Made by a program: the position numbers and the translations under genes. Of a stretch of 64,000 nucleotides of DNA, positions 25,694-34,646 are shown piece by piece. Each line of letters opens with the position of its first letter. The first letter of the stretch is position 1. The notes below the pieces were generated by a model. The model was given only the letters and a program-made list of their open reading frames with translations, did not search any database and was not told the DNA's origin. Source of the DNA: Emcibacter nanhaiensis (GTDB taxonomy: Bacteria; Pseudomonadota; Alphaproteobacteria; Sphingomonadales; Emcibacteraceae); the NCBI RefSeq assembly GCF_006385175.1, contig NZ_VFIY01000018.1, positions 1 to 64,000 on the forward strand, written 5' to 3'.

Positions 25694-25780
25694 TGGTGCG
25701 CCTGGCCGGACTTGAACCGGCAAGACCTTACGGTCGACAGATTTTAAGTCTGTTGTGTTTACCAATTTCACCACAGGCGC
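25694..25780 (-). tRNA. tRNA-Leu (anticodon TAA)
   Basis: An 87-nt class II tRNA with encoded CCA. The anticodon loop CTTAAAA gives TAA, the long variable arm pairs around CGACCGTAAGGTCTT, and the acceptor stem pairs GCGCCTG with CAGGCGC. No integrase or repeat of its 3' end was seen nearby. Confidence 0.95.
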
Positions 25781-25879
25781 ATCCCAGACAGAAATTGGAC
25801 AAAACCGGATATGACATATTCTGCGGCGGAAATAAACAGGCTTTTCACTTTTTCCGGGGGAAGACCTTGATTTTACTTC

Positions 25880-26659
25880 CTAATCCACCGGCCTGGACTT
25901 GAAGGCAGGCTCGCCGTCATGGCATTCATAGCCGTCGTCGACGATCTTGTGCTTCAGCATGCCGAGCGCTTCGTCCAGCGCCACTTCGTCCTGGGAGCGC
26001 AGCACGAAGGTGGCGCCGTAGGCCTGCTCGTAATAGAAGGGATAGCTGCCGATCGAGACTTCCTCGAACACATCATTGACCTGGCCCAGCAGGTCGGCAA
26101 AGAAACTCTCGCCACGGAAGACATGGATGGTCCTGCTGATCATCTTGTCACCGCCCTCAATCTTTTTGCTCACGTCCAGCAGCATGGCCTGCATCACCAC
26201 CGGAATACCGGCGAGGACGAAGATATTCCCGATATGAATGCCCGGCGCGCGGCTGATCGGATTGTCAATCAGCTCCGCTCCCTCCGGCATCATCGCCATC
26301 CTGAGGCGCGCCTCGGTCAGGCCATCGGGACCGTAATGATCCTTGAGCACGTCATAGGCTTCGGGGTTCTGCACGAACGGCACGCCGAGGGCGCGGGCGA
26401 TATTTTCAGAGGTGATATCGTCATGGGTCGGACCGATGCCGCCGGTGGTGAACAGATAGTCATAGCGGGCCCGGAGTTCATTGACCGTATCGACAATCAC
26501 GTCCCCGTCATCGGCGATGACCCGCGCTTCACGGAGCTGGATCCCCTGCTCGGTCAGCCAGTGGGCCAGGTGGTTGAGGTTTGCATCCCGTGTCCGGCCG
26601 GACAAGATTTCATCGCCGATCACAATCATGCCGGCGGTGACCGTTTTATTCCTGTTCAT
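25880..26659 (-). CDS. CinA-like molybdopterin-binding-domain protein
   Basis: A 259-residue cytoplasmic protein of the CinA N-terminal (COG1058) family. It begins MNRNKTVTAGMIVIGDEILSG, the start of the MoCF-binding-like fold, and contains FTTGGIGPTHDDIT, the conserved binding loop, and REARVIADDG. It lacks the C-terminal NMN deamidase domain of full CinA proteins, as is usual for the alphaproteobacterial short form annotated as competence/damage-inducible protein A. A nucleotide-pyrophosphatase role is known for relatives. It is divergent from sfsA; the ribosome binding site is weak. Confidence 0.8.
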   Translation of the reverse strand: MNRNKTVTAGMIVIGDEILSGRTRDANLNHLAHWLTEQGIQLREARVIADDGDVIVDTVNELRARYDYLFTTGGIGPTHDDITSENIARALGVPFVQNPEAYDVLKDHYGPDGLTEARLRMAMMPEGAELIDNPISRAPGIHIGNIFVLAGIPVVMQAMLLDVSKKIEGGDKMISRTIHVFRGESFFADLLGQVNDVFEEVSIGSYPFYYEQAYGATFVLRSQDEVALDEALGMLKHKIVDDGYECHDGEPAFKSRPVD

Positions 26660-26718
26660 AACCCGTAAGCCATATGTCAGATTGCCTTTAGTTATTTTTC
26701 CGACTATACCCTGTGCTC

Positions 26719-27426
26719 ATGAAATTTACAGAAAAACTTACACGCGGAATCCTGATCAAAAGATACAAGCGTTTTCTGGCCGATGTGGAGCTGGACAGCG
26801 GTGAGATCGTGACCGCCCATTGCGCCAATTCCGGCTCGATGATGGGGCTCAAGGACCCCGGCAACGAGGTCTGGTTGTCCCCCGCCGCCAACCCCAAGGC
26901 CAAGCTGGACTGGAAATGGGAACTGGTCCGGGCAGACGACGCCTTGGTCGGCATCAACACCTCCCATCCCAACAAGCTGGTGGAGGAAGCGATCCTCGAC
27001 GGCACCATTGAGGAACTTTCCGGTTATGAAAATCTGCGCCGGGAAATGAAATACGGCCGGAACAGCCGCATCGACATTTTCCTGTCCGGCCATGACGACC
27101 GGCCGGACTGCTATGTGGAGGTGAAAAACGTCACCCTGGCCCGGGAGCCGCAAGTGGCCGAATTTCCCGATGCGGTCACCGCCCGCGGCACCAAGCATCT
27201 GTATGAACTGGCCGACATGGTCAAGGAAGGTCATCGCGCCATGATGGTTTACCTTGTGCAGCGCGAAGATTGTACTATATTCAGGGTAGCTGAAGATATT
27301 GATCCGGCCTATGCCAAAGCCCTTGCGGAGGCAAAGGCCACAGGTGTGGAAGCGGTCTGTTACAGCTGCTCCCTCACGCCAACGGAAATCAAGGTAAACC
27401 GGCCAATGGAAATGGCCGGAAAGTAA
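26719..27426 (+). CDS. sfsA: Sugar fermentation stimulation protein SfsA
   Basis: A 235-residue SfsA-family protein with an OB-like N-terminal domain and a nuclease-like C-terminal domain. LTRGILIKRYKRFLADVEL at the start, AHCANSGSMMGL, and the PD-(D/E)XK-like core RIDIFLSG ... CYVEVKNVTLA are conserved features, followed by EFPDAVTARGTKHL. The frame can start with GTG at 26713; ATG at 26719 is preferred. It leads a three-gene run with map (12 bases apart) and radC. Its cellular function is not settled. Confidence 0.92.
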   Translation: MKFTEKLTRGILIKRYKRFLADVELDSGEIVTAHCANSGSMMGLKDPGNEVWLSPAANPKAKLDWKWELVRADDALVGINTSHPNKLVEEAILDGTIEELSGYENLRREMKYGRNSRIDIFLSGHDDRPDCYVEVKNVTLAREPQVAEFPDAVTARGTKHLYELADMVKEGHRAMMVYLVQREDCTIFRVAEDIDPAYAKALAEAKATGVEAVCYSCSLTPTEIKVNRPMEMAGK

Positions 27427-27438
27427 ACAGGGTATCGA

Positions 27439-28260
27439 ATGAAATATATCAAAGCGTCAGAAGCGCCGCTGGAATCCACCAACGCCATCAAGATCCACGA
27501 TGCCGCGGATTTTGAAGGCATGCGCAAAGCCGGGCGGTTCGCGGCAGAAGTGCTCGACATGATCACCCCCCATGTGCAGCCGGGTGTGACCACCGAGGAA
27601 CTGGACCGCATTTGCCACGAGTATATCGTTGATCATGGCCATGTTCCGGCGCCGCTCAACTATCGCGGTTTCCCGAAATCCATCTGCACCTCCATCAATC
27701 ATGTGGTGTGTCACGGTATTCCCGGCCCGAAAAAGCTGAAAAACGGCGATATCCTGAATATTGATGTCACTCCTATTGTCGACGGCTGGTACGGGGATAC
27801 CAGCCGGATGTTTTTTGTCGGCACGCCATCAGTCAAGGCCAAGCGGCTGGTGGACATCACCTATGAGTGCCTGATGCGCGGCATTGCCCAGGTCAAGCCG
27901 GGCAACACCATGGGCGACATCGGCCACGCCATCCAGGAATATGCCGAAAGCGAGCGGTGTGGCGTGGTGGAGGTGTTCTGCGGCCACGGCCTCGGGCGTA
28001 TTTTCCATGACGCACCCAATGTGCTGCATTACGGCAATCCGGGCGAAGGCCCGGAAATCAAGGAAGGCATGTTTTTCACCATCGAGCCCATGATCAACCT
28101 GGGCACATCAGAGGTCAAGGTGCTGAGCGATGGCTGGACGGCGGTTACACGGGACAAGTCCCTGTCCGCCCAGTTCGAGCATAGTATGGGTGTTACGGCT
28201 GACGGCGTGGAGATCTTCACAAAGTCACCGAAAGGATGGACCAAACCGCCGTACGACTAA
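27439..28260 (+). CDS. map: Methionine aminopeptidase, type I
   Basis: A 273-residue enzyme that removes the initiator Met from new proteins. The five metal ligands are D109 and D120 (NIDVTPIVDGWYGDTS), H183 (CGHGLG), E216 (TIEPM) and E247 (FEHS), with H92 (VCHGIP) the conserved substrate-site His. The N-terminus carries about 15 extra residues before the usual start (IKIHDAADFEGMRKAG). It lies 12 bases after sfsA and 21 before radC, probably one transcript. Confidence 0.96.
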   Translation: MKYIKASEAPLESTNAIKIHDAADFEGMRKAGRFAAEVLDMITPHVQPGVTTEELDRICHEYIVDHGHVPAPLNYRGFPKSICTSINHVVCHGIPGPKKLKNGDILNIDVTPIVDGWYGDTSRMFFVGTPSVKAKRLVDITYECLMRGIAQVKPGNTMGDIGHAIQEYAESERCGVVEVFCGHGLGRIFHDAPNVLHYGNPGEGPEIKEGMFFTIEPMINLGTSEVKVLSDGWTAVTRDKSLSAQFEHSMGVTADGVEIFTKSPKGWTKPPYD

Positions 28261-28281
28261 TCGAACTTAACTTGGGGAGCC

Positions 28282-28968
28282 ATGTCAGACCAGGAAGATG
28301 CCCATTATGTTGGCCACCGCCAGCGCCTGAAAGACAAGCTCCGCACGGCCGGCCCCGCCTCCCTGGCCGACTATGAACTGCTTGAGCTGCTGCTGTGCCT
28401 GGCCGTCCCGCGCCGGGATATGAAACCGCTGGCCAAACAGCTTATCACCATTTTCGGCGATTATGCCGGCGTGCTGTCGGCGCCGGAAGAGCGGCTCAAG
28501 GAAATCAGCGGCGTCGGCCCCACCGTCATTTCCGCCATCCGCCTGGCCGAGGCCAGCGCCGCCCGGCTCGCCCGGGCCAAGGTGCTGGAACAGCCGGTGC
28601 TCTCCAACTGGCAGGCGCTGCTCGATTACTGCCAGGTGGCCATGGCCCATGAAAGCCATGAACAGTTCCGGATATTGTTCCTCGACAAGAAAAACCGCCT
28701 GATCCGGGACGAGATCCAGCAGAAAGGCACCGTCGACCACACGCCGGTCTATCCCCGGGAAATCATCAAGCGGGCGCTGGAACTGAACAGCACCGCCCTG
28801 ATCATCGTCCATAATCATCCGAGCGGCGATCCGACACCGAGCCGGGACGACATCGACATGACCCGCCGGATCGAGGAAATCGGCAACCAGCTCGGCATCA
28901 AGCTGCATGATCACCTGATCATCTCCAAAACCGGCCACCAGAGCTTCCGCTCGCTCGGCCTTCTTTAA
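28282..28968 (+). CDS. radC: RadC-family JAMM-motif protein
   Basis: A 228-residue RadC/YsnA protein. The N-terminal helix-hairpin-helix part ([22 protein letters not shown], shown only in part, and [12 protein letters not shown]) precedes a JAMM domain with [14 protein letters not shown] and the earlier conserved Glu near [11 protein letters not shown]. The catalytic residues of the JAMM fold appear complete, although no DNA-repair activity has been firmly shown for the family. GGGGAG precedes the ATG. The gene follows map and ends before the palindromic operator of the MarR gene. Confidence 0.93.
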   Translation: MSDQEDAHYVGHRQRLKDKLRTAGPASLADYELLELLLCLAVPRRDMKPLAKQLITIFGDYAGVLSAPEERLKEISGVGPTVISAIRLAEASAARLARAKVLEQPVLSNWQALLDYCQVAMAHESHEQFRILFLDKKNRLIRDEIQQKGTVDHTPVYPREIIKRALELNSTALIIVHNHPSGDPTPSRDDIDMTRRIEEIGNQLGIKLHDHLIISKTGHQSFRSLGLL

Positions 28969-28990
28969 GCAACGGTCTTGCCTTTAGATT

Positions 28991-29026
28991 ATTTATGCAA
29001 TATATTGCGCAATATATTGCATAAAT
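28991..29026. promoter_or_regulatory. 36-bp perfect palindrome, double MarR operator
   Basis: Two abutting copies of GCAATATATTGC, itself a 12-bp palindrome, are flanked by ATTTAT and ATAAAT so that all 36 bases read the same on both strands. It ends 12 bases before the ATG of the MarR-family gene and 22 bases after the radC stop. Size and position fit an autoregulatory operator for two repressor dimers. It also could fold as a hairpin in RNA, but without a T-tract it is not a standard terminator. Confidence 0.65.
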
Positions 29027-29038
29027 TGGAAGCCACCG

Positions 29039-29542
29039 ATGAAACTGCAGCAATTCAAAAAGGAACTGGATAGAGATCCGGCCTTTACCGGCAAGATGGC
29101 GCTCGATTTTGCCATGCTGATCTCCAGGCAGGCGGAAACCGTCTATGAAGATAGAGGCATCGAATTTCCGGTGATCGTTTCCTCGACCCTGCTCTGCCTC
29201 GCCGAGGTTGGCAGCGCCTCCCTGGTTGAAATTGCCCGCACCCTTGATCATCCGCACCAGCTGGTCGCCCAGCGCGTGAAAACCATGGCGAAACTCGATC
29301 TCATTACAAGCGCGCCCGATCCGGACGACCGCAGGCGGACAATTTTCCGCCTGACCCCAAAAGGCTGGCAGCAGGCGAACTTGCTGAAGGACTATCGCCG
29401 CGACGCGGCATTGGTTTTCAGCGCCCTTTCAGAGGAAGTCAGCGCTGATCTGCTCGCCCTCCTGCATCAGGCTGTCACCGCCCTGAAGGACAAACCTCTG
29501 GCCGACCGGTTCGCCGATCTTGCACAGACGGAGGACAAATGA
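29039..29542 (+). CDS. MarR-family transcriptional regulator
   Basis: A 167-residue winged-helix regulator. The recognition region reads ASLVEIARTLDHPHQLVAQRV, followed by the wing LITSAPDPDDRRRTIFRLTPKG with the DDRR motif of MarR proteins. Its stop overlaps the start of the S41 protease, and a 36-bp palindrome lies 12 bases upstream of its ATG. The two-gene unit suggests it represses both itself and the protease. The signal is unknown. Confidence 0.85.
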   Translation: MKLQQFKKELDRDPAFTGKMALDFAMLISRQAETVYEDRGIEFPVIVSSTLLCLAEVGSASLVEIARTLDHPHQLVAQRVKTMAKLDLITSAPDPDDRRRTIFRLTPKGWQQANLLKDYRRDAALVFSALSEEVSADLLALLHQAVTALKDKPLADRFADLAQTEDK

Positions 29543-30891
29543 TGACCTCCTCCCTGTTTCGGACTTTTCTTATCCTGCTTGTGGGCTGCCTCGTCCAGAA
29601 CCAAGCCCATGCTGCTGCGAAGATCGATGTTACCGCGCTGACAGAGCGTATCTCGGAAATCGTCAGGGCGCAGTTCGTCGATGAACAGGTTGCCCATAAG
29701 ACCGCAGACGAATTCCTCGAAAAGGCCCAAAGCGGCGCCTATTCCGCTGTGTCCGGTCCCGAGGATTTGGCCAGTCAGTTGACGGATGACCTGCGGGCCA
29801 TTTCCGGCGACACCCATATCGGCGTTGTTTATGATCCGAACTCCGTCGCCCGCTACCGGGCCCGGGAAGCGGCGAAACAGATTGTCGCCGCAAAGGAACG
29901 GGACAGCGCCAACAGGCGTGCCAAAATCGCTGAAGCCAAACTGGATAATTTCGGCATTCGCGCCGTGGAAGTGATGAAAGGTGGCGTCGGTTATCTGCGG
30001 ATCGACTATTTTGACGGCCATGTGGACGAAAGCGCGCCGGTCTTTACCGCCGTCATGGACCTGCTGGCAAGCTCCCGGGCGATCATCCTGGACCTGCGCC
30101 GGAATGGCGGCGGCAACAGCCGCATACTGCCGCTGTTTCTCGGCTATTTCCTGGGACCGGAGCAAGTCCATTTTGCCACCCGTCAGGAACGCTGGAACGG
30201 GAATACCGAGAAACTCCTGAGCCGGGCGGATGTCAAAGGAGCCCGCCACTTTGACAAACCCATCTACATTTTGACCAGCGGCACCACCTACAGCCTGGCC
30301 GAACATGTCACCTATCACCTCAGGGCTTTTGGCCGGGCGACCGTTATTGGCGAGCGCACCTACGGCGGCGGAAACGGCTGGGATCCGGTGGTCCTGGACG
30401 ATCAGTTTTATCTGCGTATCCCGCGTATTTCCTTCACGAATGCCCACACGGGGACACTTTACACCGAAGGCGAGGGCATTACGCCCGATATCGCTGTAAA
30501 TGCTGCCCAGGCCAGACACAGGGCCTATGCCGTCGCCTTGGAACAGCTGCACTCGACAACCTCTGATCCCCAAACCCTGGAGGAAATCGAGTGGGCCCAG
30601 CGCCTGATCCAACAGCAGGGGGAAGACACCTCACCCGTAAGGCCTGATGACCTGCCGTCCCTTGGCACCTTCGGGCAGTTCAACTTCAAAGGAACGGCGG
30701 ACGACCTGTGGCTGTCCTATCGCGACCTCCCCTTTGTAAAGCTCGAAAAAATCGGACCGGGGCTTTATCTGGATGACCGCTCCATCCAGCAGCAAATCCT
30801 CTTTCCGGATCCGGAAATTACCGACTCCGCCTCCCTGACCGTGATGCGATACGGTGAAGCGTCGCGGCAAATCACCAGGGATCCCGACTGA
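29539..30891 (+). CDS. S41-family serine protease, exported
   Basis: A 450-residue exported protein with signal peptide (MMTSSLFRTFLILLVGCLVQNQAHA) and an S41 tail-specific-protease/IRBP-like core. An N-terminal helical domain precedes GVGYLRIDYFDGH, ILDLRRNGGGNS, and TSGTTYSLAEH, which holds the likely catalytic Ser, then GERTYGGGNGWDP. No PDZ domain is evident, as in the IRBP-like members. GGAGG precedes ATG 29539 or 29542; both overlap the MarR stop. The C-terminal 110 residues show no known domain. The substrate is unknown. Confidence 0.82.
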   Translation: MMTSSLFRTFLILLVGCLVQNQAHAAAKIDVTALTERISEIVRAQFVDEQVAHKTADEFLEKAQSGAYSAVSGPEDLASQLTDDLRAISGDTHIGVVYDPNSVARYRAREAAKQIVAAKERDSANRRAKIAEAKLDNFGIRAVEVMKGGVGYLRIDYFDGHVDESAPVFTAVMDLLASSRAIILDLRRNGGGNSRILPLFLGYFLGPEQVHFATRQERWNGNTEKLLSRADVKGARHFDKPIYILTSGTTYSLAEHVTYHLRAFGRATVIGERTYGGGNGWDPVVLDDQFYLRIPRISFTNAHTGTLYTEGEGITPDIAVNAAQARHRAYAVALEQLHSTTSDPQTLEEIEWAQRLIQQQGEDTSPVRPDDLPSLGTFGQFNFKGTADDLWLSYRDLPFVKLEKIGPGLYLDDRSIQQQILFPDPEITDSASLTVMRYGEASRQITRDPD

Positions 30892-30970
30892 CCGGCTAAA
30901 ACGATCGTTTTAATGATTTGGCCTTTTCCCCTCCGACTGCTAGAATGAGGGAAAAACAGGAGGCCGAAAC

Positions 30971-32671
30971 ATGTCATTTTTCAATCCGCACACCGAACTG
31001 CGCACCCATGAGGTCACCAACCAGCCTCCGGTCCTGGAAAATTACAACCTGTTCACTTCGGACCCGATCCTGCAGGAGGCGACAAAGCGGGAAAGCACCG
31101 GCAGCACCTTTGAAAACCTGGTTTATACCGGCTCCCAGCTCGGCCATGAAACCTGTCTCGAGAACGGCCGCCTGGCCAATGAAAATCCGCCCAAACTGAA
31201 ACTGTTTGACCGTTTCGGCCACCGCATCGACGAGGTGGAATTCCATCCCGCCTATCACGAGATGATGGCCGTCGGCAAAGGCTCCGGCCTTAGTTCCCTG
31301 CCGTGGGAGGAAGACGTGCAGGACGGCCACCTGCATCATGCGGTGCTGGAATATCTGCTGCACCAGGTGGAGGCCGGGGTGTGCTGCCCGCTGACCATGA
31401 CCTATGCCGGCATCCCGGTCATCAACCGCGTGCCGGAGCTGCGTGAGACGTGGTTGCCGAAACTGGTCTCCCGCAGCTATGACAGCCGCATGGTCCCGGC
31501 CCACCTGAAGGAAGGCTGCACCATGGGCATGGCCATGACCGAGAAACAGGGCGGCTCCGACGTGCGCGCCAACAGCACCAAAGCGGTGAAAAGCGACGAA
31601 GGTTACCTACTCACCGGCCACAAATGGTTCTGCTCGGCGCCGATGAGCGATGCGTTCCTGACCCTGGCTTACACCGACAATGGCCTCAGCTGCTTCTTTG
31701 TCCCCCGCTTCCGCCCCGATGACAGCCGCAACAATTTCTTTGTCCAGCGCCTGAAACACAAGCTCGGCAACCATGCCAATGCCTCCAGCGAGATCGAATA
31801 CCAGGATACCTGGGCGATGCTGATCGGCGAGGAAGGCCGCGGCGTCGCCACCATCATGGATATGGTGCACCATACCCGGCTCGATACCGCCATCGCCCCC
31901 GTGTCGCTGATGCGCCAGGCCCTGGCCCAAGCGGTGCATCACGCCCGCCACCGCTCCGCCTTCCAGAAAAAACTGATCGACCAGCCGCTGATGACGGCGG
32001 TGCTGGCGGATCTTGCCCTCGACCTGGAGGCCGGAGTGCTGACCTTCCTTCATCTGGCCCATAAATTTGACGAAGCGGTGGAGAATGATCAGGCTCGCAC
32101 CTATGCCCGCCTCGCCGTCGCCATTGCCAAATTCTGGCACAACAAGCGCTGCCCCAACTTCGTCTATGAATGTATGGAAGCCCTTGGCGGCGCCGGTTAT
32201 GTGGAGGAAGGGATCATGCCGCGCCTCTACCGCGAAGCCCCGCTCAACAGCATCTGGGAAGGCTCTGGCAATGTGATCTGCCTTGATATCCTGCGCACCC
32301 TGGGCAAGGAGCCGGAGGCGCTCGACCTGTTTTTCCATCAGGTGGCGCCCGTTATCGGCCAGAACGGCGCCCTGGACGACACCCTGTCCCAGTTGCGCGA
32401 CCTGTTGCAGGATACCGCCGGGTTGCAGAGCAATGCCCGCATGATCGTGGAAAAAATGGCGCTGTGCCTCCAGGCCTCGCTGATGCTGCAATATGCCCCC
32501 GCCGATATCGGCGTCCTGTTCTGTGACAGCCGGCTCGGTGAAGGGCGCAACTATATCTATGGCGCCACCCGGATTGCTGACGCCGCCAGCATCCTGGACC
32601 GGGCCTTTCCGGCATACGATGGTGCCCATCCGGCCGGCAGCAACAGCCCGACACAACATCTGAACCGTTAG
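30971..32671 (+). CDS. aidB: AidB-type acyl-CoA dehydrogenase-fold flavoprotein
   Basis: A 566-residue protein that matches AidB along its whole length: GRLANENPPKL, MTMTYAG-like PLTMTYAG, MGMAMTEKQGGSDVRAN, LTGHKWFCSAPMSDAF, LSCFFVPRF and NSIWEGSGNVICLDILR. AidB is a flavin protein of the adaptive response to alkylating agents that binds DNA and may destroy alkylating compounds. The catalytic Glu region of ordinary acyl-CoA dehydrogenases is replaced as in AidB. AGGAGG sits before the ATG. No ada gene is nearby; the gene stands alone with 79 bases to the S41 protease. Confidence 0.88.
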   Translation: MSFFNPHTELRTHEVTNQPPVLENYNLFTSDPILQEATKRESTGSTFENLVYTGSQLGHETCLENGRLANENPPKLKLFDRFGHRIDEVEFHPAYHEMMAVGKGSGLSSLPWEEDVQDGHLHHAVLEYLLHQVEAGVCCPLTMTYAGIPVINRVPELRETWLPKLVSRSYDSRMVPAHLKEGCTMGMAMTEKQGGSDVRANSTKAVKSDEGYLLTGHKWFCSAPMSDAFLTLAYTDNGLSCFFVPRFRPDDSRNNFFVQRLKHKLGNHANASSEIEYQDTWAMLIGEEGRGVATIMDMVHHTRLDTAIAPVSLMRQALAQAVHHARHRSAFQKKLIDQPLMTAVLADLALDLEAGVLTFLHLAHKFDEAVENDQARTYARLAVAIAKFWHNKRCPNFVYECMEALGGAGYVEEGIMPRLYREAPLNSIWEGSGNVICLDILRTLGKEPEALDLFFHQVAPVIGQNGALDDTLSQLRDLLQDTAGLQSNARMIVEKMALCLQASLMLQYAPADIGVLFCDSRLGEGRNYIYGATRIADAASILDRAFPAYDGAHPAGSNSPTQHLNR

Positions 32672-32747
32672 CACTGGAACCTCATAAGTATTATGTGATA
32701 TAAACAATCCTTGAGTTGGCAATAGTAGTTCAAAGCCGGGTTGCGTA

Positions 32748-33485
32748 ATGGACAGAGTGCTTTTTTACCGAGGCGTTAAACGCCTTTTCATAATATTTTT
32801 CCTTGGGGTACCCTTCTGCCTGCCTTCAGCCTCCTTTTCGCAAGTTCCCAACACACCCGAAGCCGGGAAAATAAAAATCTGTGGCAATTTCAACATCGGT
32901 TTCCTCAGCACGCTGGCGCCGACACTTGTCACCATCTATAAGCATATTGGCTACCAGGTCGAGCTCACGTCACAACCCTCCCTTCGTTGTCTCAAACTGA
33001 CGAATGAAGGCCTGTTTGACGCCGAAGCCTTCCGCACTCACAAGGTTGAGGACATTTACCCTAACCTGATCAAGGTCCCGGCACCGATCGGAAAAATCAC
33101 CTTTGCCGCATACGCGCTAGATAAATCTGTGAAGGTAGAAAATCCCGATGATCTCAAAAAATTAAGGATTGGTTTTGTCAGGGGCATTCAAACCCTGCAA
33201 AGCCACACGGAAGGCATGAATGTCACGCCAGCAAATGACCCGAAGCAACTAGTCACTCTGCTGACGCATCATCGGGTTGATGTGATCCTGATGGCGTTGT
33301 CGAACGCCCGAATTGTGATGTCCGGCAATCCCGAATATCAAAATATTATGTCGGTGAACAATCAGTATCTTGAGTATCAGATGTATCATTATGTCCACAA
33401 GAGACATAGCGACCTTATCCCCCTGTTGAACCAGACCATACTGGAATTACAGGGAAATGGCACAATCACCTTTCATGAATATTGA
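32748..33485 (+). CDS. Periplasmic substrate-binding-like protein (SBP_bac_3 type)
   Basis: A 245-residue exported protein. After a hydrophobic segment (LFIIFFLGVPFCLPSASFSQ) it shows the alternating fold of family 3 solute-binding proteins: IKICGNFNIGFLS, a DLKKLRIGFVRGI hinge-type strand and a VDVILMALSNARIVM segment in lobe 2. No permease or ATPase gene is adjacent, so it may be a stand-alone sensor or an enzyme-inactive binding protein. No clear ligand motif can be read. The start is the first ATG of the frame and could be later. Confidence 0.7.
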   Translation: MDRVLFYRGVKRLFIIFFLGVPFCLPSASFSQVPNTPEAGKIKICGNFNIGFLSTLAPTLVTIYKHIGYQVELTSQPSLRCLKLTNEGLFDAEAFRTHKVEDIYPNLIKVPAPIGKITFAAYALDKSVKVENPDDLKKLRIGFVRGIQTLQSHTEGMNVTPANDPKQLVTLLTHHRVDVILMALSNARIVMSGNPEYQNIMSVNNQYLEYQMYHYVHKRHSDLIPLLNQTILELQGNGTITFHEY

Positions 33486-33550
33486 ACGGCTATCCTGCAA
33501 GGAACAGGAATCCCGGATATAACTGACACCCTCCGGTATTTCGCACCGGC

Positions 33551-33588
33551 CTGCGGCAGGCCGGCGAAATTGCCGGCCCGGCAGGTAT
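33551..33588. terminator. GC-rich hairpin between two convergent genes
   Basis: GCCGGC-GAAATT-GCCGGC (33560-33577) is nested in a longer imperfect CCTGC/GGCAGG stem. A short T-run (TATTTTG) follows on the + strand. It probably ends the binding-protein transcript. Confidence 0.5.
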
Positions 33589-33630
33589 TTTGATCTTTCT
33601 GTTAAAACTCTTCTGCAGACCGGAATATGA

Positions 33631-34431
33631 TCAGGTGACTTCCCAGCCGTTCGGGCTCTGGCACACCTTAAGTTTCTCAACCTTGGTCTTGCTATCTTCG
33701 CCGGTGACCGCTTGTTCAACTTCCTTGCAGGTCTTGCTGACTTTGGTCTTTACTTTTTTGGTCTTCCCTTCGGGGACCGTGGTATCAGTAATACTCTTGT
33801 CAAAGGCTTCCATGAGCAGAGCGGAATGGACATATCCACTGGCGGCGCCGCCGGCGCTGACCATATACCAGTCACTCTCCTGTACTTTACCGATGACATT
33901 GATCACTTCCCCGGCCTCCAGCTGGTCAACTTCCTTGTAATCGGTCCCCGGTCCACCGCGAACAGCCGTCGTCTCCAAAGCCTCATAATTCATGCCGATT
34001 AGATTAAGCGGAGGGATCTCTTCCACTTTATCTTTCATGACGGTGATTTTTTCTTTCTTTTCCTTGGTGGATTCCTTCACCACCTTGTTTTCACCACTGG
34101 CGCCGGTATCGGGATTGCTCCAACTTGTGGACTCGCCGGAATAGATCGTATCCCTGACCGATGCGGATTGGGTTTCCACGTCCTCCTTAGACAGCATCTT
34201 GCTGAATTCCCCGGAAACCTTGTCAGTCACCTTGCCTTTCAGGTAGGCTTTGTAACTGTCGGGATTTGTCGGATCCAGGCCTTCAAAACCGGCCGCCTTC
34301 ATGGCTTCCTTGGTTGCTGCATCCTTCACAGCGTTTTTCAGAAAACCGCCAAACTGCGCCTGCGCAGGAACCACTGCCAGCCCGGCGAGACAAGCCACAC
34401 TGGCCACAAAAACACCAAAACGTAACTTCAT
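33631..34431 (-). CDS. Exported SH3-domain protein
   Basis: A 266-residue exported protein. The signal peptide MKLRFGVFVASVACLAGLAVVPAQA is followed by a low-complexity charged region and, at about residues 150-212, a bacterial SH3 domain (AVRGGPGTDYKEVDQLEAGEV and WYMVSAGGAASGYVHS contain its hallmarks). SH3_3 domains of this kind often bind cell-wall peptides. A lysine-rich tail with two Cys residues ends the protein. GGAGGGGAG precedes the ATG. No enzymatic domain is present. Confidence 0.75.
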   Translation of the reverse strand: MKLRFGVFVASVACLAGLAVVPAQAQFGGFLKNAVKDAATKEAMKAAGFEGLDPTNPDSYKAYLKGKVTDKVSGEFSKMLSKEDVETQSASVRDTIYSGESTSWSNPDTGASGENKVVKESTKEKKEKITVMKDKVEEIPPLNLIGMNYEALETTAVRGGPGTDYKEVDQLEAGEVINVIGKVQESDWYMVSAGGAASGYVHSALLMEAFDKSITDTTVPEGKTKKVKTKVSKTCKEVEQAVTGEDSKTKVEKLKVCQSPNGWEVT

Positions 34432-34646
34432 TACTCCCCTCCATGGGATTTACTGTTCATAGCAATTCAATATTTATGGAGGAGCAGAATACATCAAAAT
34501 TACTCGCATGTTAATATTTTAGGATATTCTAATTTTCATACTTAGCATCGACCTGTCCTGCTTTTCGCAAATAATCTTGAGCCGAACGCCATTCTCTGCT
34601 ACAGCCTGCCCTTTAGCAATCCCGACAGCATCAGACAGGAAAAGAC

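Noticed and set aside
25694-25780. tRNA-Leu as an integration site for a mobile element.
   Set aside because: No integrase gene and no second copy of the tRNA 3' end within the window.
33551-33588. GC-rich nested palindrome considered as a mobile REP-like element.
   Set aside because: I see only one copy in the window, and the position between convergent gene ends fits a terminator.
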